DNA of 64,000 nt from Amycolatopsis sp. CA-230715 (GCF_018736145.1 NZ_CP059997.1:5083501-5147500); one strand, 5' to 3'; shown: positions 8,498-17,910, counted from the first letter of the stretch. The notes: a model not told the origin generated them from the sequence alone. Made by a program: numbers and translations.

Positions 8498-8577
8498 GGC
8501 GCAGCAGCGACTGGCGCATCGAGGTGGAGCACCACCGGGGAGCGGACGACGAGCAGGCACCGCGCGCCTGGGTGCCG
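8498..8577 (+). promoter_or_regulatory. ZTP (pfl) riboswitch upstream of glyA
   Basis: The leader holds the conserved pieces of the pfl/ZTP class in order: CGACTGGCG at 8508-8516, a GGTG..CACC helix followed by CCGGGGAGC at 8535-8543, a variable linker, then CGCGCGCCTGGGTGCC at 8561-8576. The class senses ZTP/ZMP, a signal of 10-formyl-tetrahydrofolate shortage, and commonly controls folate one-carbon genes such as glyA. The 3' helix ends about 12 bp before the GGCAGGAG ribosome site, which favours control of translation initiation. Confidence 0.88.
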
Positions 8578-8599
8578 CCGGAACGGCAGGAGAACGCCC

Positions 8600-9868
<1,269 letters not shown>

Positions 9869-9880
9869 CGCTCCGCCTCC

Positions 9881-9915
9881 GAGGGCCCCGGTGAGCGCTG
9901 CTCACCGGGGCCCTC
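9881..9915 (+). terminator. Terminator of glyA
   Basis: A 16-bp perfect stem (9881-9896 with 9900-9915) around a 3-base loop, 12 bp after the stop. No strong T-run, as is usual in this GC range. Confidence 0.85.
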
Positions 9916-9953
9916 GTGCGTCCAGCCCCTCCCGCCCGGTCGCCCGCGGAGTG

Positions 9954-9971
9954 CAGTTAGCGGGCTAAACG
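9954..9971. repeat. Palindromic 18-mer, copy 3
   Basis: CAGTTAGCGGGCTAAACG, left arm of the CAGTTAG type, followed by CGCTCGGCG, which recurs after other copies. It lies between the glyA terminator and the exporter promoter. Confidence 0.8.
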
Positions 9972-10003
9972 CGCTCGGCGAGAGCAGGGTCACAGGGAAG
10001 TTG

Positions 10004-10063
10004 CTTGCTCGATACAAGCTTTCGGGGAACACTTGCACTCATCAAGTAGTTGACGTCTACAAG
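10004..10063 (+). promoter_or_regulatory. Three CTTG-N7-CAAG operator-like sites before the exporter gene
   Basis: Three inverted repeats with the same seven-base spacer occur in 60 bp: CTTG..CAAG at 10004-10018, ACTTG..CAAGT at 10031-10047, and the half-matched GTTG..CAAG at 10049-10063. Centres are at 10011, 10039 and 10056. A possible -35 (TTGCAC, 10033) and -10-like TCTACA (10056) overlap the second and third sites. The pattern suggests a repressor of the MarR or TetR type, but no such gene is adjacent. Confidence 0.55.
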
Positions 10064-10091
10064 CAACTGCGCCGAGTCTTTGGAGGGCCCC

Positions 10092-11744
10092 ATGAGCGAA
10101 ACCACCACGGCGGAAGGAGGAGCCGCTACGAAGGGCAGGCTGTCCCACCGCCAGATCCTGACCGTGCTGTCCGGGCTGATGCTCGGCATGTTCCTCGCCG
10201 CGCTCGACCAGACGATCGTGTCGTCGGCGATGAAGACGATCGCCGACGAGTTGCACGGCCAGAGCCTGCAGGCGTGGGCGACGACCGCATACCTCATCAC
10301 CGCGACCCTGTCGACGCCGCTGTACGGCAAGCTGTCCGACCTCTACGGCCGCAAACCCATGTACTTGACGGCGATCTCGCTGTTCCTGGCCGGTTCGCTG
10401 GCCAGCGGGATGGCGGGGTCGATGTACGAGCTGGCCGCGTTCCGCGCCTTCCAGGGCCTCGGCGCGGGTGGCCTGATGTCGCTGGCGCTGGCGATCATCA
10501 GCGACATCACCGCGCCGCGCGAGCGCAGCAAGTACCAGGGCTACTTCATGGCCGTGTTCGGCATTTCGAGCGTCGCGGGCCCGGTCGTCGGCGGTTTCTT
10601 CGCCGGTCTCGACTCCTTCGCGGGCATCACCGGCTGGCGCTGGGTCTTCCTGGTCAACGTGCCGATCGCGCTCGCCGCGCTGGTCGTGGTGAGCAAGGTG
10701 CTGAACATCCCGCACACCCGCGTCGCGCAGAAGGTCGACTACTGGGGCGCGGTGGCGCTGACCGCCGGGCTCGTCCCGCTGCTGATCGTGGCCGAGCAGG
10801 GCCGCGAATGGGGCTGGGGATCGGCTGCCTCGCTGGTCATGTACGCCATCGGCGCGCTGGGCGTCGCCGCGTTCATCTGGCAGGAGCGCCGCATGGGCGA
10901 CGCCGCGCTGCTCCCGCTCCGCCTGTTCAAGCGGCCGGTGTTCCGGGTGGCCACGCTGGTCACGGTCGTCCAGGGCGTCGGCATGTTCGGCGCGATGATG
11001 TCGCTGCCGCTGTACCTGCAGATCGTCAAGGGCGCGACGCCGACCGCGGCCGGGCTGCAGATGCTCCCGCTGACGCTGGGGATCATGATCGCCAGCCTGA
11101 CCAGCGGCAGGGTGATTTCGCGGACCGGAAGGTACAAGGCGTTCGCGGTGGCGGGGCTCGGCGTCATGTCGGCCGCGCTGTTCCTGCTCGCCACGATCGG
11201 CGTGGACACCCCGATGGCGGTCGTGATGGCGATCGCGTTCCTGATCGGCCTCGGTCTCGGCGCTTCGATGCAGACGCTGCAGCTGGCCGCGACGAACGAC
11301 GTCCCCGCCCGCGACATCGGCGTGGCCACCTCGTCCGCGACGTTCTTCCGGCAGATCGGCGGCACCGCGGGCACCGCGGTCTTCATGTCGATCCTGTTCG
11401 GAGTGGTCGGCGACCGGATCGCGGCCGCGATCCGCTCGGCGATGGCGAGCCCCTCCTACGTCGCGGCACTGGCCGCGCACCCGGAGTTCACGCGGAAGAT
11501 GGCCGGCGGTATGGACATCAACGACACGTCGTTCCTGTCCGGTCTCGACCCGGTGCTGGCGCGCCCGATCCTGGAAGGCTTTTCGAGCTCGATGAGCACG
11601 GTCTTCCTGGTCGGTGGCGTTGTGCTGGCCGCGGGCTTCGCGCTGGTGTGGCTGCTCAAGGAGAACCCGCTCTCCGACAAGTCCGCGCTGGAGCAGCGTG
11701 CCGAAGAGGACGCGGCGAAGGCAGAGCTGGCGCTGGCGGGCTGA
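10092..11744 (+). CDS. DHA2-family (EmrB/QacA type) drug exporter
   Basis: The protein has 550 aa and about 14 predicted membrane helices, the size of 14-helix major facilitator drug/proton antiporters. Helix 1 carries the family motif LAALDQTIVSSAM (residues about 35-47). The A-motif GKLSDLYGRKP follows helix 2 near residue 80, and motif C-like GPVVGGFF lies in helix 5. The ATG at 10092 is chosen because TGGAGGG precedes it. A large extracellular loop sits before the last helix (about 455-505). The substrate is unknown. The operator-like sites upstream suggest inducible expression, and the gene appears to be a single transcription unit ending at a bidirectional terminator. Confidence 0.88.
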   Translation: MSETTTAEGGAATKGRLSHRQILTVLSGLMLGMFLAALDQTIVSSAMKTIADELHGQSLQAWATTAYLITATLSTPLYGKLSDLYGRKPMYLTAISLFLAGSLASGMAGSMYELAAFRAFQGLGAGGLMSLALAIISDITAPRERSKYQGYFMAVFGISSVAGPVVGGFFAGLDSFAGITGWRWVFLVNVPIALAALVVVSKVLNIPHTRVAQKVDYWGAVALTAGLVPLLIVAEQGREWGWGSAASLVMYAIGALGVAAFIWQERRMGDAALLPLRLFKRPVFRVATLVTVVQGVGMFGAMMSLPLYLQIVKGATPTAAGLQMLPLTLGIMIASLTSGRVISRTGRYKAFAVAGLGVMSAALFLLATIGVDTPMAVVMAIAFLIGLGLGASMQTLQLAATNDVPARDIGVATSSATFFRQIGGTAGTAVFMSILFGVVGDRIAAAIRSAMASPSYVAALAAHPEFTRKMAGGMDINDTSFLSGLDPVLARPILEGFSSSMSTVFLVGGVVLAAGFALVWLLKENPLSDKSALEQRAEEDAAKAELALAG

Positions 11745-11765
11745 CGCCACGTCCCGGAAACGAAC

Positions 11766-11798
11766 GAAGGCCCTTCACCAGCCAGGTGAAGGGCCTTC
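11766..11798 (+). terminator. Bidirectional terminator between exporter gene and ppa
   Basis: A 14-bp perfect stem (11766-11779 with 11785-11798), loop AGCCA, with TTC-rich and GAA-rich edges. It lies between convergent genes. Confidence 0.88.
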
Positions 11799-11814
11799 TT
11801 CGTGAGGAGAGAGC

Positions 11815-12333
11815 TCAGTGCTCCGCGGGACCGTCGACGGCCTCCTTGGCCAGCCGGTCCTTCTCGCGCTCGTACGACCGCTCGATCTCGGCCTCGGCCT
11901 CCACGCGGCCGACCCAGGCGGAGCCCTCGACGCTCTTCGCGGGCTCAAGGTCCTTGTACACCTGGAAGAAGTGCTCGATCTCGAGCTTGTGGAACTCGTT
12001 CAGGTGGTGGATGTCGCGCAGGTGCTCCAGGCGCGGGTCGTCCGACGGCACGGCGAGCACCTTGTCGTCGGGGCCCTTCTCGTCGGTCATCCGGAACATC
12101 CCGATCGCGCGGCAGCGGATCAGGCACCCGGGGAAGGTCGGCTCCTGCACCAGGACCAGCACGTCCAACGGGTCGCCGTCCTGGCCGAGGGTGTCATCGA
12201 TGAACCCGTAGTCGGCCGGGTACTGGGTGGCCGTGAACAGGGTGCGGTCGAGCTTGATGCGCCCCGTCTTGTGGTCCACTTCGTACTTGTTGCGTTCCCC
12301 TTTGGGGATTTCGATCGTGACGTCGAATTCCAC
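11815..12333 (-). CDS. ppa: Inorganic pyrophosphatase (family I)
   Basis: The soluble enzyme has 172 aa and hydrolyses pyrophosphate, driving biosynthetic reactions forward. Signature residues are visible: GRIKLDR near residue 25, YPADYGFI near 38-45, and the metal-binding DGDPLDVLVL at about 52-61, followed by the DDK and KDLEP segments of the active site. The length is normal for bacterial family I enzymes. The GTG start has GAGGA five bases upstream. It is divergent from the DD-peptidase gene, the same order as ppa-dacB-like in M. tuberculosis (Rv3628/Rv3627c). Confidence 0.95.
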   Translation of the reverse strand: MEFDVTIEIPKGERNKYEVDHKTGRIKLDRTLFTATQYPADYGFIDDTLGQDGDPLDVLVLVQEPTFPGCLIRCRAIGMFRMTDEKGPDDKVLAVPSDDPRLEHLRDIHHLNEFHKLEIEHFFQVYKDLEPAKSVEGSAWVGRVEAEAEIERSYEREKDRLAKEAVDGPAEH

Positions 12334-12349
12334 GCCGTCCTCGCTGCTC

Positions 12350-12439
12350 TGAAGTCAAGGGCTGCCACGCGTCGTGGGCGGCTCACCGTTTCGCTTGTTT
12401 TGACTTCACTAGTGTGGACTACGCACCGCGGTGAAGTCG
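12350..12439. promoter_or_regulatory. Repeated TGAAGTCA motif in the ppa/DD-peptidase divergent region
   Basis: TGAAGTCAA at 12350-12358 is the exact reverse complement of TTGACTTCA at 12400-12408, and GTGAAGTCG follows at 12431-12439. CACTAGTG (12407-12414) is a further palindrome. The set lies between two divergent starts, where an operator would be expected. Confidence 0.45.
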
Positions 12440-12496
12440 CACGGATGTCGTATTGACCTCACCCCTGTCAAGACCTCGTACGTACCGGGAGGGCGC

Positions 12497-14782
12497 GTGC
12501 CCGAGCAGGAAGAACCGCTGTGGCCGTCCGATGATTCGGACGGTGGCGACGGCGCGCGCGAGGCCGATGCGGGCAGCACCGCACAGCTGCCCGTGCGGAA
12601 GGTCACTTTTTCGGAGTCGCAGACGGCGTGGATCGAGCGGCCGAAGCAGCCCGAGGAACGCGAAGCGCGGCCGGCGTCGTTGTTCCAGCCCGCCTCGGAG
12701 CCCCAGCGGCCGGACCGCTCGGCCGGGTCGCTCTTCACCCCCGGTCACCAGCCCGAACCGGCGTCGGCGCCCGTCCCGCCGCCTCCACCGCCCCCGCAAC
12801 CGCAGCCGCCGAGGGACCAGCAGGACTTCGGGAAGAAGGACTGGTTCGCCTCCGCGCCGCCGCTCGGGCAGCAGCCGCCCGCCGCGCCAGGTGAGCGCGC
12901 GCCGAGCCAGCCGCAGCCGCCGCGGGAATTCGAGCAGCCGCAGGTGCGGCCGAGGCGTCCGGCGTCGCTGAACCCCGATCTCGGCGACGACAGCGGGCAT
13001 CCGGGCGATCGCGGCGGGCGACAAGGAGCGTATCCCGAGCGCGAAACCCAGGAACTGCCCGTCGAAAGCTGGCCGCGGCAGCCGCACCAACAGCCGCAGC
13101 CGGATCAGCCCCGCCCGGTCTGGCAGCGGCCCGAAGAGACGCCCGGCCAGCGCGAAGAGTTTCCCGAGCGCGAAACCCAGCAGCTGCCGGTGCGGCCGCC
13201 GCAGCCGCGCCAGGACGAGCGCCGTGCCGACGGGCCGCCTCCGCAGCAGCTGCCCCCGGTGCCGCCCGCACCGCATGCCCTTCCGGTCCGAATCGAACCG
13301 TCGGGCGAGCTCCGTCCCGCCGAAGCGACCACGGGTGCGGAGCCGCCCGCGCCGCCGCCGGCCGCCGAGCCGGGGCCGGACGTGCCGCCGAAGAAGCGGA
13401 AGCGGCGTGGCCTGCTGATCGGTTCGCTCGCGCTGGTACTGGTGATCGCGGTCGGCGTGGCGCTCGCGCTGCCCGTGGTGTCCAACCGGCTCGCGCTGCC
13501 GTGGGCGCCCAACGCGCCGAAGGGCCCGGAACCGTCGCCCGTGCCCGTCGCGCTGCAGCTGAAGGCACCCGACACCAGCAAGGCGGCACCGACCCCGGCC
13601 GCCGTGCAGGCGGCGCTCGCCGGGCCCGCGGGCAACTCCGCGCTGGGCACGCTCACCGGGAGCGTGCTCGACCCGGCGACCGGCACGACGCTGTGGAACC
13701 GCGATCCCGGCCAGCCGCTGACCCCGGCGTCGACCACGAAGCTGCTGACCACCGCCGCCGCGCTGCTCGCGATCGACCACGGCAAGCAGATCTCCACGAA
13801 GGTCGTGCAGGGGGCTTCGCCGGACACGGCCGTGATCGTCGGCGGCGGGGACGTCACGTTGTCTTCGCTGCCGAAGGGAAAGGACCCCCTCTACCCCGGC
13901 GGCGCGCATCTCGACGACCTCGTCTCGCAGGTGAAGAACGCGTCCGGCGGGCGGATCAAGAACGTCCAGATCGACCTGTCGCTCTTCTCGGGACCGACCA
14001 CGGCCCCCGGCCTCGCGGCGGGCGACGTGCCGACGTACACCGCGTCGATGGTGCCCGCGATGCTCGACGCGGGCAGGCTCGATCCGAGCGACGACCACTC
14101 CGCGCGCACGCCCAATCCCGCCGCCGATCTGGCCAAGCAGTTCGCCGATCGGCTCGGCGCGAACGTGGCGGGCACGATGAACGCCACGGCGCCGCAGGGC
14201 GCGAAGGTGCTCGGCGAGGTGAAGTCGGCGCCGATCACGGAGCTCGTCAGCCAGCTGCTGCAGGCATCGGACAACACGCTCGCCGACGCCGTGGCGCGCC
14301 AGACCGCGATCGCGACCGGCAAGCCCGCCACGTTCGAAGGCGGCGCGGCCGCGACGCTGGATGTGTTGAAGCAGCACAACTTCGACCTCACCGGCGTCGA
14401 GCTGTCCGACAACAGCGGACTGTCCACTTTGAACAAAGTTCCGTCGAAGGTGCTCGCCGAGATCGTCGGTGCCGCGGCCGCGCCGGAGGGCAAGGACGAG
14501 CGTTCGGCGAAGCTGCGGCCGATCCTCGTCGGGCTGCCGGTGGCGGGTGGCACGGGCACGCTCGCGTCCCGCTACGCCGACCCGAACTCGTCGGGGGGCA
14601 AGGGCTGGGTGCGCGCCAAGACCGGTTCGCTGTCGGGGGTCAACACGCTCGCCGGCGTCGTCCTGGACAAGGACGGCAGGGTCCTGGTGTTCGCGCTGAT
14701 GTCGAACGGCGGATCGACCGACCCCAGCCGGAAGGCACTCGACGCGATCGCCGCCAAACTAAAAACCTGCGGCTGCACCTAA
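12497..14782 (+). CDS. dacB: D-alanyl-D-alanine carboxypeptidase/endopeptidase (PBP4 type) with long disordered N-terminus
   Basis: The protein has 761 aa. A Pro/Gln/Glu-rich cytoplasmic region of about 300 residues comes first. One membrane helix follows (RGLLIGSLALVLVIAVGVALAL), then an extracytoplasmic serine peptidase domain. All three active-site motifs are seen: STTK (SxxK, within TPASTTKLLTTAA), SDN (LSDNSGL) and KTG (RAKTGSLSG). PBP4-class enzymes trim or cleave peptide cross-links of peptidoglycan. The GTG at 12497 is chosen with GGGAGGG just upstream; an ATG at 12431 lies in the divergent promoter region. The proline-rich tail resembles that of M. tuberculosis Rv3627c-type proteins only in position. 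It may be a regulatory or septal-binding segment. Confidence 0.88.
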   Translation: MPEQEEPLWPSDDSDGGDGAREADAGSTAQLPVRKVTFSESQTAWIERPKQPEEREARPASLFQPASEPQRPDRSAGSLFTPGHQPEPASAPVPPPPPPPQPQPPRDQQDFGKKDWFASAPPLGQQPPAAPGERAPSQPQPPREFEQPQVRPRRPASLNPDLGDDSGHPGDRGGRQGAYPERETQELPVESWPRQPHQQPQPDQPRPVWQRPEETPGQREEFPERETQQLPVRPPQPRQDERRADGPPPQQLPPVPPAPHALPVRIEPSGELRPAEATTGAEPPAPPPAAEPGPDVPPKKRKRRGLLIGSLALVLVIAVGVALALPVVSNRLALPWAPNAPKGPEPSPVPVALQLKAPDTSKAAPTPAAVQAALAGPAGNSALGTLTGSVLDPATGTTLWNRDPGQPLTPASTTKLLTTAAALLAIDHGKQISTKVVQGASPDTAVIVGGGDVTLSSLPKGKDPLYPGGAHLDDLVSQVKNASGGRIKNVQIDLSLFSGPTTAPGLAAGDVPTYTASMVPAMLDAGRLDPSDDHSARTPNPAADLAKQFADRLGANVAGTMNATAPQGAKVLGEVKSAPITELVSQLLQASDNTLADAVARQTAIATGKPATFEGGAAATLDVLKQHNFDLTGVELSDNSGLSTLNKVPSKVLAEIVGAAAAPEGKDERSAKLRPILVGLPVAGGTGTLASRYADPNSSGGKGWVRAKTGSLSGVNTLAGVVLDKDGRVLVFALMSNGGSTDPSRKALDAIAAKLKTCGCT

Positions 14783-14789
14783 ACCGCGA

Positions 14790-14807
14790 CATTTAGCCCG
14801 CTAAACG
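14790..14807. repeat. Palindromic 18-mer, copy 4
   Basis: CATTTAGCCCGCTAAACG, 7 bp after the DD-peptidase stop, followed by CACTCAGGGACCC, similar to the flank at 26344. Confidence 0.85.
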
Positions 14808-14847
14808 CACTCAGGGACCCCCATGCCCCCAGCGCACCCGCCGACAA

Positions 14848-14865
14848 CGTTTAGCCCGCTAAATG
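14848..14865. repeat. Palindromic 18-mer, copy 5
   Basis: CGTTTAGCCCGCTAAATG, starting 58 bp after copy 4, followed by CACTAAGCGGCCCC. Confidence 0.85.
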
Positions 14866-14935
14866 CACTAAGCGGCCCCCAAGCCGCGCGCCTACCGAAA
14901 CCCACTCGCCCGCCTACCCCCGAGTGCCGCGAGGT

Positions 14936-15117
14936 CCGCGCCGAAGGCGCGGCCACTCCCAACCCAGCCACAACTGCGATCCGGCGCGCCCCGCGCGCCG
15001 GGAGCGTGCAGTCGGGCGCAGGGCCGCCAAGGCCCTCTGAATTCGCGATGGCAGGGCGCACCCCGCGACCAACCGGCGCCTCACCACAGGCGCCGCGCCC
15101 TGGCAGCGCGAATTCAG
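14936..15117. other. Structured non-coding element with four successive hairpins
   Basis: Four hairpins occur in series. The first pairs 14936-14942 with 14946-14952, loop GAA. The second pairs 14981-14988 with 14994-15001. The third pairs 15020-15025 with 15031-15036. The fourth starts at the next base and has 23-nt arms, 15037-15059 with 15095-15117, with only two mismatched positions. It encloses a second 7-bp stem (15075-15081 with 15088-15094). The long arms begin and end with CTGAATTCGCG and its complement. The element ends 33 bp before the next gene. It could be a leader RNA, a small RNA or a folded repeat element. No known riboswitch class is recognised. Confidence 0.6.
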
Positions 15118-15149
15118 CCGCCCGATAAAGAGTCCAGTACTTTCGAGGG

Positions 15150-16208
15150 ATGAGCACGAAGACCGAGGGCAGGCCGATCGTCGACTGGTCCCTTGCCGCG
15201 TCGACCGGGGCGTTCCTCGCGCGCGGCGGGCCGACGGTGCCGCGCGACGAGGCGGAGCGGGCGGTCGTCGAACTGCGCGATCTGACGATCGACGCGGAGG
15301 CGCACGTGCGGGAGCTGACCGGGCTCGGCGCGGGACTGCCCCTGTTGCCGGGCACGGTGGTGGACCGGCCCGGCTGGGTGCGGTCGGCGGCGGCCGGGCT
15401 GGACGCGCTGACCGGCAAGGCCCTCGGCGACGTGCAGCGCGGGCCGTTCGCGCCGGTGCTCGCGGGTGGCGCCGGGGTGCAGACGGGTGTGGTGCTGGCG
15501 TTTCTCGCGTCGCGGGTGCTCGGCCAGTACGACCCGTTCGGCGGCGAGGACCGCGAAGGCAGGCTGCTGCTCGTGGCGCCGAACGTGGTGACCGCGGAGC
15601 GCGCGATGAAGGTGCCCGGTACCGATTTCCGGTTGTGGGTGTGCCTGCACGAGTGCACGCACCGGCTGCAGTTCACCGCGGTCGATTGGCTGCGGGACTA
15701 CTTCACCGACGAGGTCGAGCGACTGGTCGGCGGGCTCACCGGTGCCGACGCCGATGGCATCACGGAACTGGTGACGAACCTGCCGGAGACGCTGCGGCAG
15801 GCGAAGCGGGCCAAGGCCGAGGGCTCGCTGGCGCTGGCCGATCTGCTGCAGTCGCCGAAGCAGCGCGAGGTGTTCGATCGCCTGCTGGCGCTGTCGACGC
15901 TGCTCGAAGGCCACGCGGACTACGTGATGGACGCGGTGGGTCCGAGCGTGGTGCCGTCGGTCGAGACCATCCGCGCGCGGTTCACCGCGCGCCGCAACGG
16001 CGGCAGCCTGCTGGACCGGTTGCTGCGGAGCCTGCTCGGCGTCGACGCGAAGATCCGCCAGTACGCGCAGGGTGCCGCGTTCACCAGGCAGGTGGTGGAC
16101 GAGGTCGGCATGAGCGGGTTCAACGCGGTGTGGACTTCCCCCAACACGCTGCCGACCCGCGCCGAGATCTCGGCTCCGGAGAGCTGGGTGCGCCGGGTCC
16201 ACGGGTGA
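15150..16208 (+). CDS. Zinc-dependent metalloprotease-like protein of the F420-associated uncharacterised family
   Basis: The soluble protein has 352 aa. It carries an HExxH zinc motif (LHECTHRLQF, near residue 170) within a helix-rich fold. A VDWSLAASTGAFLARGGP start, a PGW (PGWVRSAAAGLDAL) segment and a C-terminal FNAVWTSPNTLPTRAEI block are conserved in this family. Such proteins were grouped with coenzyme F420 producers by phylogenetic profiling, but no substrate is established. It overlaps tilS by GTGA, as its M. tuberculosis counterpart Rv3626c adjoins tilS (Rv3625c). That steady linkage to tRNA and purine salvage genes (tilS-hpt) is the only functional hint. Confidence 0.8.
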   Translation: MSTKTEGRPIVDWSLAASTGAFLARGGPTVPRDEAERAVVELRDLTIDAEAHVRELTGLGAGLPLLPGTVVDRPGWVRSAAAGLDALTGKALGDVQRGPFAPVLAGGAGVQTGVVLAFLASRVLGQYDPFGGEDREGRLLLVAPNVVTAERAMKVPGTDFRLWVCLHECTHRLQFTAVDWLRDYFTDEVERLVGGLTGADADGITELVTNLPETLRQAKRAKAEGSLALADLLQSPKQREVFDRLLALSTLLEGHADYVMDAVGPSVVPSVETIRARFTARRNGGSLLDRLLRSLLGVDAKIRQYAQGAAFTRQVVDEVGMSGFNAVWTSPNTLPTRAEISAPESWVRRVHG

Positions 16209-17182
16209 GCGGCGCACCGCATCCGGCGCTCGCGCGGGTCCGCAAGGCCGTGCGGGACCGGCTGGCCGACCCGTCCTGGCCGCGGGGCGAGGTGGTTGTC
16301 GCGGTGTCCGGCGGCGCCGATTCGCTCGCGCTCGCGGAGGCGGCCGCCTTCACCGGGCGTCGGCTGCAGCGCGCAGTTCGCGGGCTAATCGTCGATCACG
16401 GCCTCCAGGAAGGATCCGCCGAAATCGCCCAGACGGCGGCGAAAACCGCGCGCGAGCTGGGCCTCGAATCGGCAGAGGTGCTGACGGTCGAGGTTGGCGG
16501 CCGAGGCGGCCCCGAGGCGGCGGCGAGGAAGGCCAGGTACGCGGCGCTGCGGGCGGCCGCACCACCCGGCGCGCTGATCCTGCTCGGCCACACCCGCGAC
16601 GACCAGGCCGAAACCGTGCTGCTGGGCCTCGGCCGCGGCTCGGGGCCCCGCTCCCTGGCGGGCATGCGCCCGCTGGATCCGCCGTGGGGTCGCCCGCTTC
16701 TCGACGTCCCTCGCGAGACGACGGTCGCGGCGTGCGCGGAGCTGGGCGTGACGCCTTGGGAAGACCCGCACAACTCGGAGTCTCGGTTCACACGGGTCCG
16801 CTTGCGCCACGAGGTGCTGCCCCTGCTCGAGGACGTCCTCAACGGCGGCGTCGCGGCCGCGCTCGCGCGGACGGCGACCCAGCTGCGCGAGGACAGTGAG
16901 GCATTGGACACACTCGCGCGGGGGATTACCGCCGAGGACGGCCAGCTCGCAGTGGGTGAGCTGGAGCCGTTGCCGCCCGCGCTCCGGCGCCGTGTCCTGC
17001 GCCGATGGCTGCTGGATGCGGGCGTCAAAGAGCTGACGGACGCGCATTTGCGGTCGGTGGACGAGCTCGTCGGCCGCTGGCGCGGACAGGGCGGGGTGGG
17101 GCTGCCGGGCGACTTGGTGGCGCGGCGGGCGCATGGCAGGCTGAGCGTGCTTCCCGCATTCACCACCACCAAAGGGGATTGA
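16205..17182 (+). CDS. tilS: tRNA(Ile)-lysidine synthetase
   Basis: The protein has 325 aa. The PP-loop SGGADSLAL lies at about residues 35-43, and IVDHGLQEGSAE and GHTRDDQAET motifs follow. The latter is the nucleotide- and tRNA-handling region of TilS. The enzyme attaches lysine to C34 of the CAU-anticodon isoleucine tRNA so that it reads AUA. The C-terminal substrate-binding part is short, as in other Actinobacteria. The GTG at 16205 overlaps the upstream stop as GTGA, fixing the start. hpt starts 3 bp after the stop. Residues around VRGLIVDHG are encoded by a sequence resembling the dispersed palindrome (16374-16391). Confidence 0.93.
   Translation: MSGAPHPALARVRKAVRDRLADPSWPRGEVVVAVSGGADSLALAEAAAFTGRRLQRAVRGLIVDHGLQEGSAEIAQTAAKTARELGLESAEVLTVEVGGRGGPEAAARKARYAALRAAAPPGALILLGHTRDDQAETVLLGLGRGSGPRSLAGMRPLDPPWGRPLLDVPRETTVAACAELGVTPWEDPHNSESRFTRVRLRHEVLPLLEDVLNGGVAAALARTATQLREDSEALDTLARGITAEDGQLAVGELEPLPPALRRRVLRRWLLDAGVKELTDAHLRSVDELVGRWRGQGGVGLPGDLVARRAHGRLSVLPAFTTTKGD
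16374..16391. repeat. Degenerate palindromic 18-mer inside tilS
   Basis: CAGTTCGCGGGCTAATCG, encoding A-V-R-G-L-I-V with a rare CTA leucine codon. Unlike other in-gene copies it lies in a core strand, so chance resemblance is possible. Confidence 0.4.
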
Positions 17183-17185
17183 CCC

Positions 17186-17740
17186 GTGTACGAAGGCGAG
17201 ATCGCCTCCGTGCTCGTCACCGAGCAGCAGATCAACGACAAGATCGCGGAGCTGGCCGCCAAGGTGGCCGCGGATTACCCCGAAAACGGGGGACCTTCGG
17301 ACCTGCTGCTGGTCGGCGTGCTGAAGGGCGCGGTCATGTTCATGACCGACTTCGCCCGCGCGCTGCCGATGCCGGCGCAGCTCGAGTTCATGGCCGTCTC
17401 CTCGTACGGCTCGGCGACCTCGTCCTCGGGCGTGGTGCGGATCCTGAAGGACCTCGACCGCGACATCGCGGGACGCGACGTCCTGATCGTCGAGGACATC
17501 GTCGACTCCGGCCTGACGCTGTCGTGGCTGCTGAAGAACCTCGCGAGCCGGAACCCCGCCTCGCTCGAAGTGTGCTCGCTTCTGCGCAAGCCGGAAGCCG
17601 TCAAGGTCGATGTGCCGGTCAAGTACATCGGGTTCGACATCCCGAACGAGTTCGTCGTCGGCTACGGCCTCGACTACGCGGAGCGGTACCGGGACCTGCC
17701 CTACATCGGCACGCTCGACCCGAAGGTCTACTCGTCCTGA
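17186..17740 (+). CDS. hpt: Hypoxanthine phosphoribosyltransferase
   Basis: The purine-salvage enzyme has 184 aa and converts hypoxanthine or guanine plus PRPP to IMP or GMP. The PRPP-binding motif is VLIVEDIVDSGLTL (about residues 98-111). The flexible-loop segment SSYGSATSSSGVVRI and the C-terminal DYAERYRDLPYIG are typical. The GTG at 17186 follows AAAGGGG and lies 3 bp after the tilS stop, so the two are probably one operon. In M. tuberculosis hpt (Rv3624c) likewise borders the interval that leads to ftsH. Confidence 0.95.
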   Translation: MYEGEIASVLVTEQQINDKIAELAAKVAADYPENGGPSDLLLVGVLKGAVMFMTDFARALPMPAQLEFMAVSSYGSATSSSGVVRILKDLDRDIAGRDVLIVEDIVDSGLTLSWLLKNLASRNPASLEVCSLLRKPEAVKVDVPVKYIGFDIPNEFVVGYGLDYAERYRDLPYIGTLDPKVYSS

Positions 17741-17910
17741 ACCTCTGGACGCTCGGTCGTGGTTCGGGAGAAAATCACTGGTGACGGGTTCGGCGGCAGG
17801 GGAACCGCGTCTGCCCGGAACGCGTCATAGGCGGGTCTTCGGTGCGTTAACCTAAGCGAAGAGGGAGCCGCGTACCCGGCGCGGCGGTACTTGGGGCAGG
17901 AGAGGGACAG

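Larger units (their letters stand above)
14783..15149. other. Intergenic stretch of about 370 bp: two palindrome copies, then four adjacent hairpins
   Basis: I see no convincing gene here. A 101-codon open frame (14823-15128) has no ribosome site and is Pro/Arg-rich in the manner of GC-rich non-coding DNA. The left part holds two copies of the dispersed palindrome and the right part holds the structured element listed separately. Confidence 0.7.

Noticed and set aside
14823..15128. A 101-codon frame in the structured intergenic region
   Set aside because: No ribosome site, and it reads through the hairpins as Pro/Arg-rich sequence.
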